Numbered from the stretch's first letter, positions 1 to 5,043 are shown. The stretch: 5,132 nt of DNA from Spirochaetota bacterium (GCA_029562045.1 JAKQWJ010000123.1:1-5132); one strand, 5' to 3'. Notes: a model not told the origin generated them from the letters alone. Made by a program: numbers and translations.

Positions 1-479
1 GGGAGGACCTCTTCTACCGCCTCAATGTGGTGAACATCCACATGCCCCCCCTGCGGGAGCGGAGGGACGATATCCCCCTCCTGGTGGCGGCCTTTCTGAA
101 GGAGTTCGCCGAGGAGAACGGCAGGAAGATCGACGGCATCGAGCCCAGGGCGCGGTCCGCCCTGTACAGCTACCCCTGGCCGGGGAATGTCCGGGAACTG
201 CGGAACTGCATCGAGAGTGCCGTGGTGATGAGCAAGGGGCCGGTGATCACCTGTGACGACCTTCCCCCCACCATCCGCAGCGGCGCGGAGGACGCCAACT
301 TCATAAAAATCTCCCTGGGCTCCAGCATGGCCGATGCGGAGAAGGAGATCATCCGGGGAACGCTGAACCATCTGCGGGGAAACAAGTCCCGCACCGCAGA
401 GGTGCTGGGGATCGGACGGAAGACCCTGCACCGGAAGATAAACGAATACAGGATCGAGGAGGGCGAGGATGAAGCTTGA
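1..479 (+). CDS. Sigma-54-dependent transcriptional activator, C-terminal part (5' truncated by window)
   Basis: The reading frame is open from base 3 and has no start in the window, so the N-terminal sensory or receiver region and most of the AAA+ ATPase are missing. It begins with EDLFYRLNVVNIHMPPLRER, the typical second half of the sigma-54 interaction ATPase. WPGNVREL (bases 177-200) is the conserved sensor-II segment near the end of that domain. A short linker (ITCDDLPPTIR) follows, then a Fis-type helix-turn-helix with GNKSRTAEVLGIGRKTLHRK (about 378-437). In this family the ATPase remodels RNA polymerase carrying sigma-54 and the HTH binds upstream enhancer sites. The linker and HTH resemble NtrC-class response regulators, but without the N-terminus the input signal is unknown. 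The stop overlaps the next gene's start by 11 bases, so the two are probably cotranscribed. The family call is firm; the target genes are unknown. Confidence 0.93.
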   Translation, partial: EDLFYRLNVVNIHMPPLRERRDDIPLLVAAFLKEFAEENGRKIDGIEPRARSALYSYPWPGNVRELRNCIESAVVMSKGPVITCDDLPPTIRSGAEDANFIKISLGSSMADAEKEIIRGTLNHLRGNKSRTAEVLGIGRKTLHRKINEYRIEEGEDEA

Positions 480-1218
480 AGGACGTTGCGCCGTCGTCAC
501 CGGAGGCACCGGGGGTCTGGGCTGGAGGATCTGCAGGGCCCTGGCGGACGGGGGGATGAAGGTGGTCCTGGTGTACCTGAACTCCCGGGAGAAGGCGGAG
601 GAGTACGCCGCGGAGCTGCGGGCCGGGGGGACGGAGGCGGTGGCGGTCCAGGCGGACGTGACCACCGACCGGGGGATCGCCGCCATGGCGGGGGAGGCGG
701 AGCGGCGCTTCGGCGGGGCCGACGCCCTGGTCCTGGACGCCGCCTTCAACCAGTGGGTGCCCTTCCCGGATCTGGAGGCCCTGGAGCCCTCCCTGTGGGG
801 CAAGATTATGGACTACAACCTCACCGCCCCCTACAAGGCCATCCGGGCCATGGGCCCGGGGATGAAAAAACGGGGAGGTGGCAGGATCGTCACCGTCTCA
901 TCCATCGCGGGCTTCCACCCCTCGGGGAGCAGCATCGCCTACTGCGTGTCCAAGGCGGGGCTCATCCATCTGACCCGCTGCATGGCGGTGGCCCTGGCCC
1001 CGGAGGTGTTGGTGAACGGCGTGGCCCCGGGGCTCATGGAAGGAACCCGGATGACGGAGAACCTGGCCCCGGAGTACGCGGAAAGCGCCCGGAAGTCCGC
1101 CCTCATCGGAAAGGCGGCGGACCGGGACGATGTGGCCGACGCGGTGCGGACCCTCATCGCCACGGACAGCATCACCGGACAGACCCTTATCGTGGACGGG
1201 GGCAAGGTGTATCATTGA
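469..1218 (+). CDS. Short-chain dehydrogenase/reductase (FabG-like SDR)
   Basis: A 249-residue protein, the usual length of a classical SDR, predicted to be a cytosolic NAD(P)-dependent oxidoreductase. Visible motifs: the nucleotide-binding glycine-rich loop TGGTGGLG (residues 11-18), catalytic N117 in YNLTAP, S145 in VSSIAG, and Y158/K162 in YCVSK. The C-terminal ITGQTLIVDGG (235-245) is typical of the FabG group. N38-S39-R40 after the second strand would suit NADP(H), by inference. The usual NNAG motif is replaced by D90-A-A-F, and the usual VNAVAPG reads VNGVAPG (182-188), so it is divergent and should not be called fatty-acid FabG. The start is supported by AGGAGGG at 457-463, five bases upstream. 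It overlaps the sigma-54 activator by 11 bases, suggesting a shared transcript. The substrate cannot be read from sequence. Confidence 0.93.
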   Translation: MKLEGRCAVVTGGTGGLGWRICRALADGGMKVVLVYLNSREKAEEYAAELRAGGTEAVAVQADVTTDRGIAAMAGEAERRFGGADALVLDAAFNQWVPFPDLEALEPSLWGKIMDYNLTAPYKAIRAMGPGMKKRGGGRIVTVSSIAGFHPSGSSIAYCVSKAGLIHLTRCMAVALAPEVLVNGVAPGLMEGTRMTENLAPEYAESARKSALIGKAADRDDVADAVRTLIATDSITGQTLIVDGGKVYH

Positions 1219-1290
1219 CGGAACGCGCCGCCGCCGGGGGGCCCTGACGCCCGGCCTCGCCCGGACTGTGTCCAGCCCGGACCGGCCCGG

Positions 1291-1324
1291 GCCCGGCCCG
1301 TTCCGGACCCGGAACGGGCCGGGC
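1291..1324. terminator. Perfect GC-rich inverted repeat between the SDR gene and pyrD
   Basis: Bases 1291-1306 (GCCCGGCCCGTTCCGG) are the exact reverse complement of 1309-1324, with only AC between them. As RNA this gives a stem of at least 14 pairs around a GGACCC loop. It lies 73 bases after the SDR stop and about 48 before the pyrD start. There is no T-tract on either side (TGAACAACGG follows), so it is not a canonical intrinsic terminator. It could still end or pause transcription, protect an mRNA 3' end, or be a protein-binding dyad. The structure is seen directly; the role is inferred. Confidence 0.45.
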
Positions 1325-1371
1325 TGAACAACGGCCGGCCCCGGCGGCGCCTCGACCGAAGAAGGACGCCT

Positions 1372-2313
1372 ATGAACCATTCGCCGAACCATTCGCTGCG
1401 CACGGAGTTTCTGGGACAAAGCCTCCCGTCCCCGCTGGTCCTCCCCTCGGGCATCCTGGGGATGTCCCACGGGTCCCTCCGCTACGCCCTGGAGAAGGGC
1501 TACGGGCTGGTCACCACCAAGTCCCTGTCCCTGTCCCCCCGGGAGGGGCACGAGGGTCCCGTGGTGGCCCGCTTCGCGGGGGGCGTCCTGAACAGTCTGG
1601 GGCTCTGCAACCCCGGCATCGACGAGGGCCTCCGGGAGGTGGCGCGGTTCGTCGAGGCCACGGGGGCCCCGGTTCTGGTGAGCCTCTTCGCGGTGAACCG
1701 GCCCGATTTCGTGGAGCTGGCCCGCCGGGCCTGCGACGGCGCCGGGTCCTTCATCGAGCTGAACCTCTCCTGCCCCAATGTGATGGACGAGTTCGGCGTC
1801 CCGCTGGCGGCCTCCAGGGACCTGGTGGCGGACATCGTGGAGGGGGTCAAAAAGGTCTGCCGCCTCCCGGTGGTGGCCAAGCTCTCCCCCAACGCCCTGG
1901 ACCTCCCGTCCATCGCCCTGGCCGCCCAGGAGGCGGGGGCCGACGGGGTCACCCTGATCAACACCCTGGGGCCGGGGCTTCTCATCGACACCACCGCCCG
2001 GAAGCCCGTCCTGCACCCCCGCTTCGGCGGGATCTCCGGGCCCGCCATCCTGCCCCTGGCCTTGAAGATCGTCCACGAATGCTCCGGGGTCCTGAAAGTC
2101 CCCGTCATCGGCATGGGCGGGGTCTCCACCGGGGACGACGCGGTGCAGATGCTCATGGCCGGGGCCTCCCTGGTGGGGGTGGGGACGGCGGTGTGGCTTT
2201 CGGGGATCGGCGTGGTGGACGAGATCAACCTGGGCATCCGGGAGTACCTGGAGCGGGAGGGCATCCCGTCGGTGGCGGGGATCCCGAAACTGGAGACGGG
2301 CCATGAACGATAG
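1372..2313 (+). CDS. pyrD: Dihydroorotate dehydrogenase, catalytic subunit (class 1B, PyrD)
   Basis: A 313-residue FMN-dependent TIM-barrel enzyme that oxidises dihydroorotate to orotate, the fourth step of pyrimidine synthesis, in the cytosol. Motifs in order: TTKS (48-51, with the FMN/orotate lysine K50), NSLGLCNPG (74-82), NLSCPN (131-136), K170 in AKLSPN, INT (196-198), GGISG (219-223) and the phosphate-binding GMGGVSTGDDAVQML (247-261) followed by GTA (271-273). The base at the active site is Cys (C134), as in class 1 enzymes; membrane-bound class 2 enzymes have Ser there and an N-terminal extension absent here. Class 1B is supported by pyrK directly downstream with an 11-base overlap. 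AAGAAGGA (1359-1366), five bases upstream, supports this start. Order is pyrD then pyrK, the reverse of the Bacillus subtilis pyr operon, and no other pyr gene is visible in the window. Confidence 0.96.
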   Translation: MNHSPNHSLRTEFLGQSLPSPLVLPSGILGMSHGSLRYALEKGYGLVTTKSLSLSPREGHEGPVVARFAGGVLNSLGLCNPGIDEGLREVARFVEATGAPVLVSLFAVNRPDFVELARRACDGAGSFIELNLSCPNVMDEFGVPLAASRDLVADIVEGVKKVCRLPVVAKLSPNALDLPSIALAAQEAGADGVTLINTLGPGLLIDTTARKPVLHPRFGGISGPAILPLALKIVHECSGVLKVPVIGMGGVSTGDDAVQMLMAGASLVGVGTAVWLSGIGVVDEINLGIREYLEREGIPSVAGIPKLETGHER

Positions 2314-3100
2314 GATCACCGTGAGGATAGCCGACACGAGACCCGAGGGGCCGAAGGCGACGACGCTGTATGTCGACGCCGGGATGGAGGTTCTGCCGGG
2401 GCAGTTTCTGATGGTCGCCGACTTCGCCGGGGGGGAGAAGCCCTTCTCCGTTTCGGAGGCGGAAGGGGGGCGCCTGGGGATCACCGTCAGGGAGTACGGG
2501 CCCTTCTCCCGGCGCCTCCGCTCCATGGAGAAGGGAGGCCTTCTCAGCCTCCGGGGCCCCTACGGCCGGCCCTTCACCCCCCGTCCGGGGGACTGCCTCC
2601 TGGTGGGGGGAGGGAGCGGCATCGCCCCCCTGCATCTTCTCGCCCGGGCCATCCTGGCCGCGGGGGGCCGGGTGACGGTGGTCAGCGGGGCCCGGACCCG
2701 GGACGAGATTCTTCTGGGGGACCGGTTCCGGAGACTGCCGCTGGATTATCACGAAACCGCCGAGGACGAAGGGGAGGGGCTCACCGCCGTGGACCTGGCC
2801 GCGCGGGTCATGGAAAGGAAGCGGCCGGATTTCGTCTACGCCGCGGGACCCGAAGGGATGCTGGCGGCGCTGCGCCCCCGGCTGGGGGACCTGGACTACC
2901 AGTTTTCCCTGGAGAGGTACATGAAGTGCGGGGTGGGCATCTGCGGCAGCTGCACCTGCGACCCCACGGGGATCCGGATCTGCGTGGAAGGCCCGGTGCT
3001 GGACCGGGACCGGATCGAGGAGCTGGAGGATTTCGGCCGGTACAAGCGGGACGCTTCGGGGGCCCGGGTCTATTTCCCCGGTGCCTTGCCCGGCGCCTGA
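2303..3100 (+). CDS. pyrK: Dihydroorotate dehydrogenase electron transfer subunit (PyrK, FAD and 2Fe-2S)
   Basis: A 265-residue ferredoxin-reductase-like protein that pairs with PyrD and carries electrons from FMN through 2Fe-2S and FAD to NAD+. The FAD-binding part contains KPFSVS (46-51) and GPYGRPF (85-91). The NAD-binding part contains VGGGSGIAPL (101-110) and AGPEGML (181-187). The cluster ligands fit C209-x4-C214-x2-C217-x9-C227 within CGVGICGSC, ending in the family-typical EGPV. C219 is an additional nearby cysteine. The loop before the last ligand (9 residues) is shorter than in Lactococcus-type PyrK, giving the compact CGSC...GIRIC form. The start has TGGAG seven bases upstream and lies inside the pyrD end, so translational coupling is likely. 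The last codons (ALPGA) and stop fall in a 29-base segment repeated 110 bases downstream, so the tail may have been altered by repeat activity. Confidence 0.96.
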   Translation: MNDRITVRIADTRPEGPKATTLYVDAGMEVLPGQFLMVADFAGGEKPFSVSEAEGGRLGITVREYGPFSRRLRSMEKGGLLSLRGPYGRPFTPRPGDCLLVGGGSGIAPLHLLARAILAAGGRVTVVSGARTRDEILLGDRFRRLPLDYHETAEDEGEGLTAVDLAARVMERKRPDFVYAAGPEGMLAALRPRLGDLDYQFSLERYMKCGVGICGSCTCDPTGIRICVEGPVLDRDRIEELEDFGRYKRDASGARVYFPGALPGA

Positions 3101-3221
3101 CCCGTGCCCAGTCCGTGCCTGACTCGAGCCTGCGTGCCCAGCCTGATCCGTGCCCAGCCCAGGCCAAGCCCGGACCCAGCCTGAGCCTGTCGGCCTTGCC
3201 CGGCGCCTGACCCGTGCCCAG
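3083..3221. repeat. 29-base direct repeat including the pyrK stop, within a degenerate repeat tract
   Basis: Bases 3083-3111 and 3193-3221 are identical over 29 positions (starting GCCTTGCCCGGCGCCTGA), 110 bases apart. The first copy holds the last five codons and stop of pyrK. Between them, GCCTGATCCGTGCCCAG (3141-3157) is a third, one-mismatch copy of the 17-base right part (3095-3111 and 3205-3221). CGTGCCCAG occurs four times in all (3103, 3133, 3149, 3213), and GAGCCTGTCGGCC occurs twice (3183-3195 and 3225-3237). The offset of 110 is not a multiple of three, so this is not a repeated protein segment. Slippage or segmental duplication of the pyrK 3' end is the simplest reading. Confidence 0.85.
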
Positions 3222-3232
3222 CCCGAGCCTGT

Positions 3233-3257
3233 CGGCCCGAGCGGGCCGTTCCGGCCC
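3233..3257. terminator. Two alternative GC hairpins between convergent pyrK and the BI-1 gene
   Basis: GGGCCG at 3243-3248 can pair with CGGCCC at 3233-3238 (loop GAGC) or with CGGCCC at 3252-3257 (loop TTC). The two stems exclude each other. They sit in the 168-base gap between two convergent genes, where a bidirectional terminator is expected. No good T-tract follows on either strand, so a terminator role is only inferred from position. Confidence 0.35.
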
Positions 3258-3268
3258 CGGCGGCTTTC

Positions 3269-3970
3269 TCAGTCCCTCCGGCGGCCGAAGAAGCGGAGCA
3301 TGAAGAGGAAGAGGTTGATGAAGTCCAGGTAGAGCTTCAGGGCCCCCATGATGGACAGGCGGAGGAAAACCGACTCGTCCTCCCCTGCGGCCCGGGCGCT
3401 CCAGCCCTTGATGACCTGGGTGTCCCAGGCGGTGAGACCGATGAAGACCGCCACCCCCACCAGAGAGATGAGCCAGTCCAGTCCGGAACTCTTCAGAAAG
3501 AGATTGACCAGCGACGCGATGATGAGCCCCCAGAGCCCCATGACCAGGTAGCTGGAGAAGGCCGCCAGGTCCCGCCGGGTGGTGACGGCGTAGACGCTCA
3601 TGGCGGCGAAGGTCCCGGCGGTGATGAAGAAGGTGGCGGCCACGCTGGTTCCGGTGTACACCAGGAACACGCTGGACAGGCTGGCGCCCATCAGCGCGGC
3701 GAAGGCGGAGAACCAGAGGGTGGCGGCGCCGGCGCTGAGGCTCATTATCCTGGCGGAGAGGTACCACACGATCCCTATGGGGGCGAAAAGCAGGACCATG
3801 TACACCAGCCTGTTGGAGTAAATGGCCTGGATGTACCGGGGGTTGGACGCCACCCCCAAGGCGACGATCCCCGTCAGCGCCAGCCCTGCGGCCATCCACA
3901 GGTAAACGTTTCGCAGAACGCTCCTCTCCCTGACCAGGGCGGCATCGTCATAAAATCTTCCTTCAGTCAC
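3269..3970 (-). CDS. Bax inhibitor-1 / YccA-family seven-helix membrane protein
   Basis: A 233-residue inner-membrane protein of the Bax inhibitor-1 (UPF0005, TMBIM) family, whose characterised member BsYetJ is a pH-sensitive calcium leak channel; the bacterial role is otherwise poorly defined. There is a short charged N-terminus followed by about seven hydrophobic helices (roughly 21-42, 54-72, 80-100, 105-127, 137-158, 164-182, 205-227). The family signature is clear in FIGLTAWDTQ (176-185) and in ALKLYLDFINLFLFMLRFFG (210-229). D183 and D216 match the paired acidic residues that gate the BsYetJ pore. Length is normal and the C-terminus ends in the usual arginine cluster. The start is GTG, chosen because GGGAGG lies five bases upstream. 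It is convergent with pyrK and divergent from cutA, so it is probably monocistronic. The family is certain; the ion specificity is not. Confidence 0.94.
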   Translation of the reverse strand: MTEGRFYDDAALVRERSVLRNVYLWMAAGLALTGIVALGVASNPRYIQAIYSNRLVYMVLLFAPIGIVWYLSARIMSLSAGAATLWFSAFAALMGASLSSVFLVYTGTSVAATFFITAGTFAAMSVYAVTTRRDLAAFSSYLVMGLWGLIIASLVNLFLKSSGLDWLISLVGVAVFIGLTAWDTQVIKGWSARAAGEDESVFLRLSIMGALKLYLDFINLFLFMLRFFGRRRD

Positions 3971-3975
3971 AGTAT

Positions 3976-3981
3976 CCTCCC
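3976..3981 (-). promoter_or_regulatory. Ribosome binding site fixing the GTG start of the BI-1 gene
   Basis: On the minus strand GGGAGG is followed by ATACT and then GTG (3968-3970). This strong site, at ideal spacing, selects a GTG over any ATG and gives a protein with the normal family N-terminus. Confidence 0.8.
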
Positions 3982-4082
3982 GATATCGCGGATTTTTTCA
4001 TGCAGGCACGACCGAACCCGTGACGGCCCGCCGGGTTCCCCTCCCATAGGTCCCGGGCCGATGGCGGATGCGGTCTTACACC

Positions 4083-4111
4083 AATGTACCAAAAATCTGT
4101 CGAAGATCCAA
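4083..4111 (-). promoter_or_regulatory. Possible sigma-70-type promoter for the BI-1 gene
   Basis: On the minus strand TTGGAT (4106-4111) and TACATT (4083-4088) are separated by exactly 17 bases in a locally AT-rich stretch. They match the -35 consensus at 3 of 6 and the -10 consensus at 4 of 6. Transcription would start near 4076, leaving a leader of about 105 bases. The match is modest, so this is a candidate only. Confidence 0.35.
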
Positions 4112-4116
4112 GAAAA

Positions 4117-4141
4117 TACCGGCCTTTCCCCGGTAGGGAAA
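4117..4141. other. Overlapping alternative inverted repeats upstream of the BI-1 promoter candidate
   Basis: TACCGG (4117-4122) pairs with CCGGTA (4130-4135) around seven bases. TTTCCC (4125-4130) pairs with GGGAAA (4136-4141) around five. They share bases and cannot form together. They lie just upstream of the proposed -35 box, where an operator could sit. No function can be assigned. Confidence 0.4.
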
Positions 4142-4187
4142 TCCGTTCTTCAGGGGGAATTCCGTCTGGAAGGGCGGCGCAGCGACG

Positions 4188-4335
4188 CATCGTTCCGCGC
4201 CCCGGGAAGCGGTCTTTCCTGAAATCGGACTCTCCCCCCACCGCAAGCGCCATCGCTCCGCGTCCCGGGGGCGGTCTTTCCTGAAATAGAACTTCTCCCC
4301 CTATCGCGGGTACCATCGCTCCGCGTCCCGGGGGG
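4188..4335. repeat. Tandem repeat, 63-base period, two full copies plus a partial third
   Basis: Copies begin at 4188, 4251 and 4314, each with CATCG(T/C)TCCGCG(C/T)CCCGGG, giving a period of 63 twice. Copies one and two also share GCGGTCTTTCCTGAAAT exactly (4209-4225 and 4271-4287), followed by a C-rich run. Copy three matches copy two for its first 21 bases (to 4334) and then diverges. Small compensating insertions and deletions between copies one and two shift the shared core by one base, which argues against a translated repeat. The core TTTC-CT-GAAA is itself a small dyad. Confidence 0.85.
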
Positions 4336-4386
4336 CAGTTACGTCATCTGCGGGTCCGTCCCGGGCCCGGATGATCGCCGGTTCAT

Positions 4387-4429
4387 GGGAAAAGCGTAAA
4401 AAATATCCATTTCAATGTTACCTTTTCCC
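4387..4429. promoter_or_regulatory. AT-rich 12-pair dyad upstream of the cutA leader RNA
   Basis: GGGAAAAG-C-GTAA (4387-4399) is complementary to TTACCTTTTCCC (4418-4429) with one unpaired C. The 18-base centre is AT-rich, in sharp contrast to the surroundings. On DNA this could be an operator flanking promoter elements; on RNA it would be the first hairpin of a longer transcript. Nearby promoter-like words are weak: TTCATG/TATCCA (4382-4387 and 4404-4409) and TATTGT (4442-4447), so no start site can be fixed. Confidence 0.5.
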
Positions 4430-4450
4430 GGCGTGTTTGTTTATTGTGTG

Positions 4451-4582
4451 GGAATGGACGTGGTTCCGCTTCTCTGTCGTGACATTCCGAGGTTGCTCCT
4501 AGAGGTTTCCTCCTCCTTTACTCTGGGAGTCATCGTTTTGGGGTTCCTGCGCCGCGGTAGGGGTGCAGGAGCCCCTTTTTTT
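4451..4582 (+). ncRNA. Candidate structured small RNA or cutA attenuator leader with an anti-Shine-Dalgarno loop
   Basis: Three successive hairpins can be drawn. Hairpin one: GGAATG (4451-4456) with CATTCC (4483-4488), continued by ACG (4458-4460) with CGT (4478-4480). Hairpin two: CTCCTAGAG (4496-4504) with CTCTGGGAG (4521-4529), nine pairs including one G-U, with a pyrimidine-rich 16-base loop containing CCTCCTCC (4509-4516). Hairpin three is the terminator at 4540-4582. No protein gene on this strand lies within 1300 bases upstream and the adjacent upstream gene is divergent, so the terminator must serve a transcript begun inside this gap. The exposed loop could pair with GGAGG-type ribosome binding sites, including cutA's own (4621-4625). 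It matches no RNA family I recognise; I looked for signal-recognition-particle, RNase P and 6S features without success. The 5' end is approximate. Confidence 0.55.
4540..4582 (+). terminator. Strong intrinsic terminator upstream of cutA
   Basis: GGGGTTCCTGCGCC (4540-4553) pairs with GGTGCAGGAGCCCC (4562-4575) over 14 positions with two G-U pairs, around the loop GCGGTAGG. Seven T residues follow directly (4576-4582). This is a textbook factor-independent terminator, active on the plus strand only. It ends 50 bases before the cutA ATG. Confidence 0.88.
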
Positions 4583-4596
4583 ATGCCGCCGTCCCC

Positions 4597-4626
4597 GCCT
4601 CCCCCGGGGCCGGCGCGCCGGGAGGC
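4597..4626 (+). promoter_or_regulatory. Hairpin that would mask the cutA ribosome binding site
   Basis: GCCTCCC (4597-4603) is perfectly complementary to GGGAGGC (4620-4626). The latter contains the cutA Shine-Dalgarno GGGAGG, six bases before the ATG at 4632. Three more pairs can stack inside (GGC 4608-4610 with GCC 4617-4619). The ribosome binding site also settles the cutA start, because upstream in-frame ATGs lack one. Masking of the site is an inference; GC-rich DNA forms such stems by chance more easily. Confidence 0.5.
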
Positions 4627-4631
4627 CGATC

Positions 4632-4970
4632 ATGAATGACGAGCACCTGCTGGCCTTCGTGTCCGCCCCCCCCGAAGTGGGGAGGACTCTGGCTCAGGCC
4701 CTGGTGGACGAGAAGACCGCCGCCTGCGTCCAGATTATCCCCGGGGCGGCCTCGTTCTACCGGTGGAAGGGCAGGATCGAGAGCGACCAGGAGTCCCTGC
4801 TTCTGATAAAGACTCTCCGCTCCTGTCTTCCCCGGATACGGGCCCTTGTCGAAAAAATCCACCCCTACGAGATCCCGGAGCTGCTCTGCCTCCCTATCGT
4901 CGGGGGGCTGGACAGATATCTGGACTGGCTCCGGGACAATGTGGATCCCCGGGAGGCGCCCCCGGACTGA
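4632..4970 (+). CDS. cutA: Divalent-cation tolerance protein CutA
   Basis: A 112-residue protein of normal CutA length. Family members form very stable cytosolic trimers with a PII-like ferredoxin fold; they were linked to copper tolerance in E. coli, though their physiological role is unsettled. Matching segments: FVSAPPEVG (9-17), EKTAACVQIIPGA (27-39), YRWKGRIE (43-50), LLLIKT (56-61), HPYEIPELL (77-85) and YLDWL (96-100). Of the E. coli copper-binding positions, C39 corresponds to C32 and a His is kept at H77, but C16 is replaced by V10. The frame stays open upstream, but the ATG at 4632 is chosen because GGGAGG precedes it by six bases and the family starts just before the first beta strand. 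It sits downstream of a terminator and a hairpin over its ribosome binding site, so expression may be controlled after transcription starts. Confidence 0.95.
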   Translation: MNDEHLLAFVSAPPEVGRTLAQALVDEKTAACVQIIPGAASFYRWKGRIESDQESLLLIKTLRSCLPRIRALVEKIHPYEIPELLCLPIVGGLDRYLDWLRDNVDPREAPPD

Positions 4971-5043
4971 CCCGCGCCGCCATGTCGAAGGCACGCCTCG
5001 AAAAATTTCCCGGCCCGCGCCGCCCGGCGCCTCTCCCGGAGGA

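Larger units (their letters stand above)
3971..4631. other. 661-base non-coding region between divergent BI-1 gene and cutA
   Basis: No convincing protein gene was found on either strand. Base composition falls compared with the genes, with AT-rich patches near 4081-4120 and 4388-4447. From left to right it holds: the BI-1 gene leader and a possible promoter, a pair of alternative hairpins (4117-4141), a 63-base tandem repeat (4188-4335), a CCGGGCCCGG palindrome (4361-4370), an AT-rich dyad (4387-4429), a structured RNA with terminator (4451-4582), and a hairpin over the cutA ribosome binding site (4597-4626). I see nothing definite in 3982-4080 apart from the leader. Confidence 0.7.

Noticed and set aside
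898..2526. 542-residue minus-strand open frame
   Set aside because: It is the antisense shadow of the SDR, pyrD and pyrK genes in GC-rich DNA. It is rich in Pro, Gly, Arg and His and has no family motifs.
3083..3221. CRISPR array or insertion-sequence ends
   Set aside because: Repeat spacing is irregular (46 and 64 bases between 17-base copies), the sequence between copies is itself repetitive, and there is no transposase or cas gene in the window.
3968..4047. 26-codon upstream frame on the minus strand whose TGA overlaps the BI-1 GTG
   Set aside because: The start lacks a ribosome binding site and the codons show no bias. The overlap with the start codon is easily chance.
3963..4316. 117-residue minus-strand reading frame ending just inside the BI-1 start
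   Set aside because: Its 63-base repeats keep a 21-codon period, but the shared core TTTCAGGAAAGACCGC is read in different frames in the two copies. Codon use (ATA, CTA, AGA) is unlike neighbouring genes, and the start has no ribosome binding site.
4387..4582. Known housekeeping RNA (6S, SRP RNA, tmRNA, RNase P)
   Set aside because: I looked for a 6S-type long closing stem with a central bubble, the SRP GGAAG/tetraloop signature and the RNase P conserved core, and saw none. The three local hairpins do not match these RNAs.
3971..4631. Sigma-54 promoter that the activator at the left edge might control
   Set aside because: I looked for TGGCAC-N5-TTGC-type -24/-12 elements on both strands of the gap and found no convincing match.
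4415..4639. 74-residue plus-strand frame with a hydrophobic start, overlapping the cutA ATG by eight bases
   Set aside because: It has no ribosome binding site, runs straight through a strong terminator with its T-tract, and its codon use is unlike the genes. A short leader peptide cannot be fully excluded.
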